Source: Streptomyces sp. WP-1
Lineage (GTDB): Bacteria; Actinomycetota; Actinomycetes; Streptomycetales; Streptomycetaceae
Assembly: GCF_030450125.1 (NCBI RefSeq)
Contig: NZ_CP123923.1
Location: forward strand, 992,001 to 1,056,000
DNA: 64,000 nt
Direction: 5' to 3'
A program made the position numbers and the translations under genes. The notes below the pieces were generated by a model. That model was not told the origin of the DNA and searched no databases. It saw only the letters and a program-made list of their open reading frames with translations. Shown here piece after piece: positions 53,071 through 63,742 of this stretch (position 1 is the first letter of the stretch; each line of letters begins with the position of its first letter).

Positions 53071-54351
53071 TCAGAGGTTCGGGGTGAGCTCCTCGGTGAT
53101 CTTCCGTGACGCCCGGCGGGCCTCCGTCGCCGGGTCGGCCCCGTCCAGCACCCTGGTCATGTACTGCTTGATCGGGTTGTCGGCCTCGACGTCCGCCCAC
53201 TGAGGGGTGTTGGGGGTCGCCCTGCCGTGCGCCGCGCCCGCGGCCATGGCGGCGACCCCCTCCTCGCCGGAGACGGCGGCGGCCAGCGTGGTCTTGTTGG
53301 GCACGTAGTTCATGGTGCGGGCCAGTTCGGTGTCCCACTTGGCGCCGGTGAGCGCCCCGACGACGGCGGTCGCCGCGAACTGGTCCTTGGTGTTCTGCGG
53401 GACGACGAGGTCGGAACCGCCGGTGAACACGGCACCGGGCCGGGAGGCGTTCGGTCCGGGGACCGGGAAGTAGCCGAGTTTTCCCTTGAGTTCCGGGTTC
53501 TGCTTCACGATCGCCTGGGCGAGCCCCGGTACGGCGACGATCTGCGCCACCTTGCCGCCGGCGAACACCCCGGCCTGGGGCGGGTGTTCCTCGTCGGCAC
53601 CCTTGGGCCCGTCGCCCAGCGACTGGAGCCGCCGGTAGAAGTCCATGCCGCGCAGCGCGGCGGGGGTGTCCAGGGCGCCCTTCCACTGGTAGTCGCCGAC
53701 CTTGCGGGCGAGGTCGCCGCCCTCGTCCCAGATGAAGCCGGAGAGCGTGTACCAGTCCTGTCCGGCGAGGTAGATCCCCTGGTCCGGGCCGGAGTCGAGC
53801 TTCTCGGTGTCGGCGAGCCATTCGGCGCGGGTGCGCGGCGGACGGGCGATACCGGCCTGCGCGAACAGGTCCTTGCGGTAGATGACGACGCGGTTGGCGG
53901 CGTACCAGGGGATGCCGTACTGCGAGCTGCCGTCCTTGCCGGGTTCGGCGAGACCGGGCAGCCACTTGTCCTTGCCCCAGTCGCGCATCGACTCCAGGGT
54001 CAGGTCGGCGAGCCGGCCGCCGTCGGCGTACAGCGGCACCTGGGTGTTGCCGACCTCGACCACGTCGGGCGCGTCGCCGGAGGTGTCCGCGAGCGCCTTG
54101 CGGACCTTCGCCACGATGCCGGTCCAGTCCTGGACGCGGATGTCCAGGCGCAGGTCCGGGTGGGTGCGTTCGAAGTCCTTGGTGAAGCGGTCGAGGAAGT
54201 CCGCCGAGGCGCTGTCCTTCATCAGCCACACGGTGACGGTCTCGCGCTGATGGGTGCCGGGGAGCATCCCGCAGCCGCTGACGAGGCAGCCGGTGACACA
54301 GCCGAGGGCGAGCAGACGACGTCTCACGAGGGGTCCTGTTCTGTCTGGCAT
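53071..54351 (-). CDS. ABC transporter solute-binding lipoprotein (sugar type)
   Basis: 426 residues from ATG 54351; the open frame further upstream runs through the promoter. A basic stretch (Arg-Arg-Arg), a hydrophobic core and the lipobox 'VSGC' (Cys about 29) define a lipoprotein signal. The mature part is a family 1 (sugar) solute-binding protein: 'VTVWLMKDSASADFLDRFTK', 'APDVVEVGNTQVPLYA', 'YGIPWYAANRVVIYRKDLFA'. No permease or ATPase gene is adjacent, so it is an orphan that must work with a transporter encoded elsewhere. A DasR-like site lies about 80 bases upstream, suggesting an amino-sugar or chitooligosaccharide ligand. Confidence 0.9.
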   Translation of the reverse strand: MPDRTGPLVRRRLLALGCVTGCLVSGCGMLPGTHQRETVTVWLMKDSASADFLDRFTKDFERTHPDLRLDIRVQDWTGIVAKVRKALADTSGDAPDVVEVGNTQVPLYADGGRLADLTLESMRDWGKDKWLPGLAEPGKDGSSQYGIPWYAANRVVIYRKDLFAQAGIARPPRTRAEWLADTEKLDSGPDQGIYLAGQDWYTLSGFIWDEGGDLARKVGDYQWKGALDTPAALRGMDFYRRLQSLGDGPKGADEEHPPQAGVFAGGKVAQIVAVPGLAQAIVKQNPELKGKLGYFPVPGPNASRPGAVFTGGSDLVVPQNTKDQFAATAVVGALTGAKWDTELARTMNYVPNKTTLAAAVSGEEGVAAMAAGAAHGRATPNTPQWADVEADNPIKQYMTRVLDGADPATEARRASRKITEELTPNL

Positions 54352-54424
54352 GGCGCATGCGCACAGGGGTGAAGACCCGGCGTGGGGGGACGAGCGCACA
54401 GGCTCGTACGGGTGTGGCTGGATT

Positions 54425-54438
54425 TTGGTATGGACCAA
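54425..54438. promoter_or_regulatory. Candidate DasR-responsive element
   Basis: TTGGTATGGACCAA is nearly palindromic and matches the core of the Streptomyces DasR element (TGGTCTAGACCA) at 10 of 12 core positions. It lies 74-87 bases upstream of the solute-binding-lipoprotein start, and also upstream of the divergent dodecin gene. Confidence 0.6.
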
Positions 54439-54554
54439 TGCCGAGGTCAAGGGGTATCGGCGACTACGCGAGGTCACGGCCGCTACGCCGTGCGGAGCGG
54501 GCCGGGATACGGCACCGTGGAGTACGGCGTGTCCCCCGGCCCAAGGAGCCCCCG

Positions 54555-54770
54555 ATGACGAACCACACCTACCGGGTCACCGAGATCGTCGGCACCTCGC
54601 ACGAGGGCCTCGACCAGGCCATCCGCAACGGCATCACGCGCGCCGGCCGGACGCTGCGCAACCTGGACTGGTTCGAGGTGACGCAGGTCCGCGGCCAGAT
54701 CGAGGACGGCCGCATCGAGCACTACCAGGTGGGCCTGAAGGTGGGCTTCCGCATCGAGGACGGCGACTGA
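54555..54770 (+). CDS. Dodecin family flavin-binding protein
   Basis: 71 residues from ATG 54555, with AAGGAG nine bases upstream. Typical dodecin: 'VTEIVGTSHEGLDQAIRNGI' then 'LRNLDWFEVTQVRGQIEDG' and 'YQVGLKVGFRIED'. Trp39 ('LDWFEV') and the Gln of 'YQVG' are the flavin-stacking and binding residues. The protein forms a hollow dodecamer that stores flavin and limits its photoreactivity. Confidence 0.94.
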   Translation: MTNHTYRVTEIVGTSHEGLDQAIRNGITRAGRTLRNLDWFEVTQVRGQIEDGRIEHYQVGLKVGFRIEDGD

Positions 54771-54780
54771 CCGTCCCGCC

Positions 54781-55272
54781 TCAGGTACGGCCCTCCTTCT
54801 CCTGCGCCTCGTGCAGCGCGGCGGAGTCCTCGGCCCAGCGGGCCCGCACCACGGTGAATCCGGCGCGCTCGGCGTCGTCGCACACCACCGCGTCGTCGTC
54901 CGCGAGGAAGCGCACCTCGCGGCCCTGGGCGAGCCGGCGCAGGGTCGCGAGCTTGGTGAACCGGGCGGGCCTGCGGTCCGCGTCACCGCGCATGTGCAGG
55001 TCCCCCGCGGGCAGTTCGTGCGCGGCGAGCCAGTCCAGGGTGTCACGCCGGTACCGCTCCGGACGGCCGGTCAGATAGACGACCTCGCAGTCCCGGGCGC
55101 TGCGCCGGGCCAGCTCGACGCCCTCGGCGAGCGGCGGATCCGCGGGCGCGGCACCGAAGAACCCGTCCCAGTCCTTGGGCCGCCGCCGCAGGAAGTGCTG
55201 CCGGTGGGCGGTGTCCGCCAGGGTGTTGTCGAGGTCGAACACGGCGATCGGCCGCTCACTGTTGTCGCTCAC
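54781..55272 (-). CDS. HAD-family phosphatase, polynucleotide-kinase-3'-phosphatase-like
   Basis: 163 residues, ATG 55272. Motif I 'VFDLDNTLADT' with the nucleophile Asp and following DxD, motif II Thr in 'VYLTGRPERYR', and motif IV 'FLADDDAVVCDDA' are all intact. The order and the 'LTGRPE' segment resemble the phosphatase domain of T4 polynucleotide kinase and related small HAD proteins. Substrate is not certain. It is convergent with the dodecin gene. Confidence 0.88.
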   Translation of the reverse strand: MSDNSERPIAVFDLDNTLADTAHRQHFLRRRPKDWDGFFGAAPADPPLAEGVELARRSARDCEVVYLTGRPERYRRDTLDWLAAHELPAGDLHMRGDADRRPARFTKLATLRRLAQGREVRFLADDDAVVCDDAERAGFTVVRARWAEDSAALHEAQEKEGRT

Positions 55273-55328
55273 ACCAAGACCTTAGCGAGGTGCGGGAATC
55301 CGCGGGCGGTCGGAGCGTTGAACCGTAC

Positions 55329-56336
55329 GTGAGCAGTTCAGTGATCGCCCGGACCAGGTTCTCCGTCCTCGACCGTTCGCGGATCCGGCAGGGGCACTCG
55401 GCCGCCGAGGCGCTGCGGGACACCGTGGCGCTGGCGCGGGAGGCGGAGGCGCTCGGCTACCACCGGTTCTGGGTGTCCGAGCACCACGGTGTGCCCGGTG
55501 TCGCCGGTTCCGCGCCGACCGTGCTGGCCGCCGCCGTGGCCGCCGCCACCCGGACCGTCCGGGTGGGCACCGGCGGGGTGATGCTGCCCAACCACCGGCC
55601 GCTGGTCGTCGCCGAGCAGTTCGGGGTGCTGGAGTCGCTGTTCCCGGGGCGGATCGACATGGGGCTCGGGCGTTCGGTGGGCTTCACGGACGGGGTGCGC
55701 CGGGCGCTCGGCCGGGACAAGGGCGACGCGGAGGAGTTCGGGGCCCAGCTCGGCGAACTGCTCGACTGGTTCTCCGGGGCGTCCCCCACGGGGGTGCGCG
55801 CCCGGCCCGCGGACGGTCTGCGGGTGCCACCGTTCGTGCTGGCCCTCGGCGAGGGCGCCGAGATCGCGGCGCGGGCCGGACTGCCCCTGGTCATCGGGGA
55901 CCTGCGGGGCCGGGAGCGGCTGCTGCGCGGCATCGAGCGCTACCGTGCCGGGTTCCGCCCCTCCCCCTGGTCGGCCGAGCCGTACGTGGTGATCTCCGGG
56001 ACGGTCGCGGTCGCCGGCACCGAGGAGGCGGCGCGGCGGCTGCTGGTCCCGGAGGCGTGGTCGATGGCGTACGCCCGCACGCACGGCACCTTCCCGCCGC
56101 TCGCCCCGGCCGAGGAGACCGAGGCCCGGTCGCTGACCGCGCGGGAGCGGGAGGCGTACGACGCCCAGCTCGCCGGGCAGCTCGCGGGCACCCCGGACCA
56201 GGTCGCGCACGAGCTGGAGGCGGTGCTGAAGGAGACCGGCGCGGCCGAGGTCCTGGTCACGACCAGCAGCTACGACCGTACGGCGCTGCTGGACTCCTAC
56301 CGGGCGCTGGCCGCGCTCTTCGCCCCCGCTCCCTGA
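55329..56336 (+). CDS. LLM-class flavin-dependent oxidoreductase
   Basis: 335 residues from GTG 55329; an upstream start at 55290 overlaps the divergent promoter. Luciferase-like monooxygenase fold (MsnO8 subgroup): 'AREAEALGYHRFWVSEHHGV', 'TRTVRVGTGGVMLPNHRPLV', 'VAEQFGVLESLFPGRIDMGL' and 'GRSVGFTDG'. It uses reduced FMN from a separate reductase. The oxidised substrate is unknown. Confidence 0.92.
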   Translation: MSSSVIARTRFSVLDRSRIRQGHSAAEALRDTVALAREAEALGYHRFWVSEHHGVPGVAGSAPTVLAAAVAAATRTVRVGTGGVMLPNHRPLVVAEQFGVLESLFPGRIDMGLGRSVGFTDGVRRALGRDKGDAEEFGAQLGELLDWFSGASPTGVRARPADGLRVPPFVLALGEGAEIAARAGLPLVIGDLRGRERLLRGIERYRAGFRPSPWSAEPYVVISGTVAVAGTEEAARRLLVPEAWSMAYARTHGTFPPLAPAEETEARSLTAREREAYDAQLAGQLAGTPDQVAHELEAVLKETGAAEVLVTTSSYDRTALLDSYRALAALFAPAP

Positions 56337-56422
56337 CCCCCGGCGCGGCGCCCCGAGATGCGGGGCGGGCCCGTGCCGGTGACCCTGAGAGGGCAAGAAC
56401 GCCAGCGAGGAGGAGGACCGCC

Positions 56423-56617
56423 ATGTCCTTCATGGACAAGCTCAAGGGCATGATCAAGGGCCACGAAAGCCAGGCCGACAAGGGCATCGACAAGGGCGGG
56501 GACTACATCGACCAGCGCACCGGCAACAAGTACCAGAAGCAGGTCGACACCGCTCAGGACAAGGCGCGGGACGAGTTCGGCACCCGGCAGGACCCGGGCA
56601 ACCCTCCGCGGCCCTAG
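56423..56617 (+). CDS. Small MT0933-like 'antitoxin' protein
   Basis: 64 residues from ATG 56423, with GAGGAGGAG upstream. 'MSFMDKLKGMIKGHESQADK' and 'YIDQRTGNKYQKQVDTAQDK' are typical of the actinobacterial Rv0909/MT0933-type family annotated as antitoxin. It is charged, probably helical or disordered. No toxin partner is adjacent, so the antitoxin name may be misleading; a stress-related CsbD-like role is possible. Confidence 0.85.
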   Translation: MSFMDKLKGMIKGHESQADKGIDKGGDYIDQRTGNKYQKQVDTAQDKARDEFGTRQDPGNPPRP

Positions 56618-56646
56618 CGGGCGGGGGCGGATAGGGTGTGTCTTCC

Positions 56647-58980
56647 ATGCACCACAGCCCCCATGATCCCTACGTCCGCGTGCGCGGCGCCCGTGAGCAC
56701 AATCTCCGGTGCGTCGACGTGGACGTCCCGCGTGACGTACTGGCCGTGTTCACCGGGGTGTCCGGCTCGGGGAAGTCGTCCCTGGCGTTCGGCACGATCT
56801 ATGCCGAGGCCCAGCGCCGCTACTTCGAGTCGGTCGCGCCCTACGCCCGCCGGCTGATCCACCAGGTCGGCGCGCCGAAGGTCGGCGAGATCACCGGGCT
56901 GCCGCCCGCGGTCTCGCTCCAGCAGCGCCGAGCGGCCCCCACCTCGCGCTCCTCGGTGGGCACGGTCACCAATCTCTCCAACTCCCTGCGCATGCTGTTC
57001 TCGCGTGCCGGGGAGTACCCGCCGGGCGCGGAGCGCCTGGATTCCGACGCGTTCTCGCCGAACACGGCGGCGGGCGCCTGCCCCCGATGCCACGGTCTGG
57101 GGCAGGTGCACGACACCAGCGAGGAGTTGCTGGTGCCGGATCCCTCGCTGTCGGTGCGCGAGGGCGCGATCGCCGCGTGGCCGGGTGCCTGGCAGGGCAA
57201 GAACCTGCGGGACATCCTGGACGCGCTCGGCTACGACGTGGACGTCCCCTGGCGTGAGCTGCCCGCCGAGCAGCGGCACTGGATCCTGTTCACGGACGAG
57301 CAGCCCGTCGTCACCGTGCATCCGGTGCGGGACGCGGACCGTATCCAACGCCCGTACCAGGGCACCTACATGAGCGCCCGCCGGTATGTGCTCAAGACGT
57401 TCGCCGACACCAAGTCGCCGACCCTGCGCACCAAGGCGGAGCGCTTTTTGACCAGCGCGCCCTGCGCGGGGTGCGGGGGCAGCCGGCTGCGGCCCGAGTC
57501 GATGGCGGTGACCTTCGGCGGCCGGACCATCGCCGAGCTGGCGTCGCTGCCCCTGACCGGCCTCGCGCAGCTGCTGGAGGGCGACTCGGAGACGGCCCGG
57601 GTCCTCACCGAGGACCTGAAGTCGCGGATCGCGCCGGTGGTCGAACTCGGCCTCGGCTACCTCAGCCTGGACCGCTCCACACCCACGCTCTCGGCGGGCG
57701 AGCTGCAACGGCTGCGGCTGGCCACCCAGTTGCGGTCGGGGCTGTTCGGTGTGGTGTACGTGCTGGACGAACCGTCCGCCGGGCTGCATCCGGCGGACAC
57801 CGAGGCGCTGCTGACCGTGCTGGCCCGGCTCAAGGCGGCGGGGAACTCGGTGTTCGTGGTGGAGCACCATCTGGAGGTGGTGCGCGGCGCCGACTGGCTG
57901 GTGGACGTGGGCCCCGGCGCGGGCGAGCACGGCGGGCGGGTGCTGTACAGCGGGCCGCCGGCCGAACTGGCGTCGGTGGAGGAGTCGGCGACGGCCGCGT
58001 TCCTCTTCGACGAGGCACCGGGACCGCCACGTGAAGTCCGCCGGCCGCGCGGCTGGTTGCAGGTCGGCCCGGTGACCCGGCACAACCTGCGCGAGGTGAC
58101 GGCCGCGTTCCCGCTCGGCGCGTTCACCGCCGTCACCGGCGTCTCCGGATCCGGGAAGTCCACGCTGATCGGGGAGTTGACGCAGGAGCTGGAGGGCGTC
58201 GAGCGGCTGGTGCGGGTCGACCAGAAGCCGATCGGCCGTACCCCGCGCTCCAACCTGGCCACGTACACCGGCCTGTTCGACGTGGTGCGGAAGGTGTTCG
58301 CGGCGACCGACGAGGCGCGGACGCGCGGGTACGGCGTCGGACGGTTCTCCTTCAATGTCGCCGGGGGCCGCTGCGAGACCTGCCAGGGCGAGGGGTTCGT
58401 CAGCGTCGAGCTGCTGTTCCTGCCGAGCACGTACGCGCCCTGCCCGGACTGCGGCGGCGCCCGCTACAACCCCGAGACGCTCCAGGTGACGTACCGGGGG
58501 CGGAACATCGCCGAGGTGCTGGACCTCACGGTGGAGGCGGCGGCGGAGTTCTTCGCGGACGTCCCGGCCGCCGCCCGCAGCCTCGGCACACTGCTCGACG
58601 TGGGTCTCGGCTACCTGGGCCTCGGCCAGCCCGCGACCGAGCTGTCCGGCGGCGAGGCCCAGCGGATCAAGCTGGCGAGCGAGCTGCAACGCGGTCGCCG
58701 CGGCCACACCCTGTATCTGCTGGACGAGCCGACCACCGGGCTGCACCCGGCCGATGTCGAGGTCCTGATGGACCGGCTGCACGGCCTGGTCGACGACGGG
58801 CACACGGTCGTCGTGGTCGAGCACGACATGACGGTGGTCGCCACCGCCGACTGGGTCATCGACCTCGGCCCGGGCGGCGGCGACCAGGGCGGCCGGATCG
58901 TCGCCGCGGGGCCGCCGCAGCGGGTGGCCCGGGCGGAGGGCAGCGCGACGGCGCCGTATCTGGCCCGGGTGATGCCGTAA
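56647..58980 (+). CDS. UvrA-like ABC ATPase (UvrA paralogue)
   Basis: 777 residues from ATG 56647 (GTG 56638 is alternative). Two ABC modules: Walker A 'GVSGSGKSS' and 'GVSGSGKST'; Walker B regions 'YVLDEPSAGLHP' and 'YLLDEPTTGLHP'; zinc-finger pairs 'CPRCHG'/'CAGCGG' and 'CETCQGEG'/'CPDCGG'. It is about 160-180 residues shorter than true UvrA (about 950), lacking part of the UvrB-binding insert region. This fits the UvrA2/DrrC group, linked to DNA-damaging-drug tolerance in actinobacteria, and not the housekeeping excision-repair subunit. It stands alone. Confidence 0.9.
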   Translation: MHHSPHDPYVRVRGAREHNLRCVDVDVPRDVLAVFTGVSGSGKSSLAFGTIYAEAQRRYFESVAPYARRLIHQVGAPKVGEITGLPPAVSLQQRRAAPTSRSSVGTVTNLSNSLRMLFSRAGEYPPGAERLDSDAFSPNTAAGACPRCHGLGQVHDTSEELLVPDPSLSVREGAIAAWPGAWQGKNLRDILDALGYDVDVPWRELPAEQRHWILFTDEQPVVTVHPVRDADRIQRPYQGTYMSARRYVLKTFADTKSPTLRTKAERFLTSAPCAGCGGSRLRPESMAVTFGGRTIAELASLPLTGLAQLLEGDSETARVLTEDLKSRIAPVVELGLGYLSLDRSTPTLSAGELQRLRLATQLRSGLFGVVYVLDEPSAGLHPADTEALLTVLARLKAAGNSVFVVEHHLEVVRGADWLVDVGPGAGEHGGRVLYSGPPAELASVEESATAAFLFDEAPGPPREVRRPRGWLQVGPVTRHNLREVTAAFPLGAFTAVTGVSGSGKSTLIGELTQELEGVERLVRVDQKPIGRTPRSNLATYTGLFDVVRKVFAATDEARTRGYGVGRFSFNVAGGRCETCQGEGFVSVELLFLPSTYAPCPDCGGARYNPETLQVTYRGRNIAEVLDLTVEAAAEFFADVPAAARSLGTLLDVGLGYLGLGQPATELSGGEAQRIKLASELQRGRRGHTLYLLDEPTTGLHPADVEVLMDRLHGLVDDGHTVVVVEHDMTVVATADWVIDLGPGGGDQGGRIVAAGPPQRVARAEGSATAPYLARVMP

Positions 58981-58989
58981 GTGATCCCG

Positions 58990-59107
58990 TGGGGGACGCT
59001 CCCCAGGGCATGACCCATGACCCATGACCCTGTCTGATCATGCTCTCCGGGTCGTCCCCTCAGGGTCACCCCCACGGGGACATCCCCTCAGGGTCGTCCC
59101 CGCCCGG
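58990..59107. repeat. Short imperfect GGTCATCCCC-type repeats
   Basis: Between the convergent UvrA-like and acyltransferase genes, CATGACC occurs three times in close succession (about 59010-59030), followed by several copies of GGGTCGTCCCC, GGGTCATCCCC and related strings. Their mix of orientations could form hairpins that terminate both transcripts. No gene is seen. Confidence 0.5.
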
Positions 59108-59986
59108 TCATGCCCGCCGGGTCATCCCCGCCTGGTCGGCCGCCGGGGTCCGGCCGAGGGAGCGGGGGGCCGTGCGGTGGACGTCGACCAGGGCCGCGTG
59201 CGTCCAGGCCGGGGCGGGGGCGATCGGCTGGGCCGCGGTGGCGAGGGCGCGGCGGTCGGGGTGGGCGCCCGGGGGGATCAGCGGGCGTACCTCGACCTCG
59301 GCGACCAGGCCCCGGGTGCGCGCCACCCGCCACAGGGAGGCGAGCAGGGTGTCCTCGCCGACGAAGGCCGCGGCGGTGCCCGTGCCGCCGTCCCGGAGCC
59401 AGTACCGCAGGCGGACCGGCTGCACGGGCACGCCCGCGTCCAGCGCCGCCTGGAAGACGGCCCGGTGGAAGCGGCCGTGCGCGCGCCCGCACCAGGTGCT
59501 GCCCTCCGGGAACGCGGCCACCGCCGAGCCGGTGCGCAGGGCGTCGGCGATCACCGCGACCGTGCCGGGCAGGGCGCGCAGCCGGTCCCGTTCGATGAAC
59601 AGCGTCCCGCCGCGCGCCGCCAGCGCGCCCGCCACCGGCCAGCGCCGTATCTCCGTCTTGCCGAGCATCCTGGCCGGCCGCAAGGCGGTGAGCAGCGGGA
59701 CGTCCAGCCAGGACACATGGTTGGCGACCAGCAGCAGCCCGCCGCCCGGCGCGACCGCGCCGGTGACGCGCGCCCGTACCCCGATGGCCCGTACGACGGC
59801 CCGGCTCCAGCGCCCGATCCACTCGGCGGGGATCCGCCGGCCGAGCGGGGACAGGGCGATCCCGGCCAGCACCAGGACGGCGACGGCGGTCAGCCGCAGC
59901 ACGGCCCGGGGTACCGCGACGGCGGCGGGCGCCGGTTCCACACAGGCGTCCGGGGTGCAGGGCGCTGTGGGCAGCCAGACACTCAT
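59108..59986 (-). CDS. 1-acylglycerol/lyso-ornithine-lipid O-acyltransferase (PlsC/OlsA-like)
   Basis: 292 residues from ATG 59986. A hydrophobic helix (about 27-47) precedes the acyltransferase motifs: 'NHVSWLD' (the HX4D catalytic pair), 'FIERDR' and 'FPEGST'. The start codon shares one base with the stop of the upstream GNAT-type acyltransferase, so the two are co-translated. That pair is the arrangement of ornithine-lipid synthesis, in which OlsB makes lyso-ornithine lipid and OlsA adds the second acyl chain. A general PlsC role cannot be excluded. Confidence 0.85.
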   Translation of the reverse strand: MSVWLPTAPCTPDACVEPAPAAVAVPRAVLRLTAVAVLVLAGIALSPLGRRIPAEWIGRWSRAVVRAIGVRARVTGAVAPGGGLLLVANHVSWLDVPLLTALRPARMLGKTEIRRWPVAGALAARGGTLFIERDRLRALPGTVAVIADALRTGSAVAAFPEGSTWCGRAHGRFHRAVFQAALDAGVPVQPVRLRYWLRDGGTGTAAAFVGEDTLLASLWRVARTRGLVAEVEVRPLIPPGAHPDRRALATAAQPIAPAPAWTHAALVDVHRTAPRSLGRTPAADQAGMTRRA

Positions 59987-60756
59987 CAGGCCGGTACGAG
60001 GGAGAGGAAGTGCCGCAGATAGCGCGGGTTGACCCGGCGCATCGACAGCAGCACGTACAGGTCGGCGACCCCGAACTCCGGGTCGTGCGCGGGCTCCCCG
60101 CACACCCAGGCGCCGAGGCGGAGGTAGCCGCGCAGCAGGGCGGGCAGGTCGGCGCGTCCGGCGGGGGCCTCGGCGTTCGGCGTCCAGGGTGTGAGCGGTC
60201 GTACCCGGAACTCCTCGGGCGCCAGGTGCTTGTCGCGCACCCGCTCCCAGGTGGCGGTGGCGAGGGCGCCGCCGTCGGCGAGCGGTATCGAGCAGCAGCC
60301 GGCCAGCCACTCGTGGCCGCGGTCGGTCATGTAGCGGGCGATGCCGGCCCAGATCAGGCCGATGACCGCGCCGTCGCGGTGCTCGGGGTGCACACAGGAG
60401 CGGCCGACCTCGACCAGGCCGGGCCGGATCGCGTCGAGCGCGCCGATGGTGAACTCGCCCTCGGAGTAAAGCCGTCCGGCGGCCGCGGCCCGCTCGGGCG
60501 GCAGCAGCCGGTAGGTGCCGACGACCTGCCCGGTCACGGTGTCGCGGACCAGCAGATGGTCGCAGTGGGCGTCGAAGGCGTCGATGTCGTGGCCCGGCCG
60601 GGGGGTGGCGAGCGAAGCGCCCATCTCCCCGGCGAAGACGTCGTACCGCAGCCGCTGCGCGGCCCGTACGTCGTCCTCGTCGCGGGCGAGCGCGACGGTG
60701 TAGCGGGCGGGCGCCAAGGGCCCCGGGGGACGGTCGAGGGTGGAAACGCCGGTCAT
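59986..60756 (-). CDS. OlsB-like N-acyltransferase (ornithine lipid)
   Basis: 256 residues, ATG 60756. GNAT-type 'hemolysin'/OlsB family: 'AAQRLRYDVFAGEMGA' (about 32-47), 'DIDAFDAHCDHLLVRD', 'VGTYRLLPPERA', and 'LVEVGRSCVHPEHRDGAVIG' as the acyl-carrier pantetheine-binding loop. It would transfer a 3-hydroxyacyl group to ornithine's amino group. TGATG overlap with the PlsC-like gene. The 289-base gap upstream (60757-61045) contains no gene that I can support. Confidence 0.85.
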   Translation of the reverse strand: MTGVSTLDRPPGPLAPARYTVALARDEDDVRAAQRLRYDVFAGEMGASLATPRPGHDIDAFDAHCDHLLVRDTVTGQVVGTYRLLPPERAAAAGRLYSEGEFTIGALDAIRPGLVEVGRSCVHPEHRDGAVIGLIWAGIARYMTDRGHEWLAGCCSIPLADGGALATATWERVRDKHLAPEEFRVRPLTPWTPNAEAPAGRADLPALLRGYLRLGAWVCGEPAHDPEFGVADLYVLLSMRRVNPRYLRHFLSLVPA

Positions 60757-61045
60757 GGCTCTCTCCTGTCACGGGGCCGGGTCGGCGGCAGCGGCGGCGG
60801 GCCGGTGGTCAACGGCCCGCCGCTCCTGTTCTTCCGACGCCGGTTGGCCGGCGCGTGACGGGTGCCGGGAGAGCGGATGTGGGGATGCTGAACGGCCGGG
60901 GGCGGAGGGCGCGCTCCGGGGCGAGGGCGCAGCTCCTGGGCCCGGGAAAGACCAGACGGGGCCGGGTGAGCACCATCCCCCGGCCCCGCCCGCCCGCCTT
61001 TGTCGGCGAACGGTCTGTGACGCGGACGCCGCGTCCGGTACGGAT

Positions 61046-61791
61046 CTACCGCTTGCCCGCCTTCCGGGTGGCCCGCAGCCACTCCCGGTTCATGCCGGTG
61101 ATGGACATCAGCGGGATGCCCTTGGGGCAGGCGGTGGCGCACTCCCCCGTCAGGGTGCAGCCGCCGAAGCCCTCGTCGTCCATCTGCGCCACCATGTCGA
61201 GGACCCGGGTCTCCCGCTCGGGCGCGCCCTGCGGCAGCACGTTCAGATGGTTGATCTTGGCCGAGGTGAACAGCATCGCCGCGCCGTTGGGGCACGCCGC
61301 CACACAGGCCCCGCAGCCGATGCACTCGGCGTGCTCGAAGGCGAAGTCGGCGTCGGCCTTCGGCACCGGCGTGGAGTGCGCCTCGGGCGCGGATCCGGTG
61401 GGCGCGGTGACGTAGCCGCCGGCCTGGATGATCCGGTCGAACGCGGACCGGTCGACCACGAGGTCCTTGATCACCGGAAACGCGGCGGCCCGCCAGGGCT
61501 CGATGTCGATCGTGTCGCCGTCCTCGAAGGACCGCATGTGCAGCTGGCAGGTGGTGGTCCGCTCGGGTCCGTGCGCGTCGCCGTTGATCACCAGGGAGCA
61601 GGCGCCGCAGATGCCCTCGCGGCAGTCGTGGTCGAAGGCGACCGGGTCCTCGCCGGAGAGGATGAGCCGCTCGTTGAGGAGGTCCAGCATCTCCAGGAAG
61701 GACATGTCGGACGAGATGCCGTCCACCTCGTAGGTGGACATCGTGCCGTCGGCGTCGGCGTTCTTCTGCCGCCAGACGCGCAGGGTGAGCC

Positions 61792-61795
<4 letters not shown>
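61046..61795 (-). CDS. sdhB: Succinate dehydrogenase/fumarate reductase iron-sulfur subunit
   Basis: 249 residues from ATG 61795, overlapping sdhA by ATGA. [2Fe-2S] motif 'CREGICGAC' plus later 'TTTC'; [4Fe-4S] motif '[11 protein letters not shown]'; [3Fe-4S] region 'CTLTGEC' and 'CPKGIP'. It relays electrons from SdhA to the membrane haem/quinone subunit. Last gene of sdhCAB. Confidence 0.96.
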
Positions 61796-63741
<1,946 letters not shown>

Positions 63742-63742
63742 G

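Noticed and set aside
56423..56617. Toxin-antitoxin module
   Set aside because: The small antitoxin-like gene has no toxin neighbour on either side.
56647..58980. Housekeeping UvrA
   Set aside because: The protein is far shorter than UvrA and matches the UvrA2/DrrC-like paralogue pattern.
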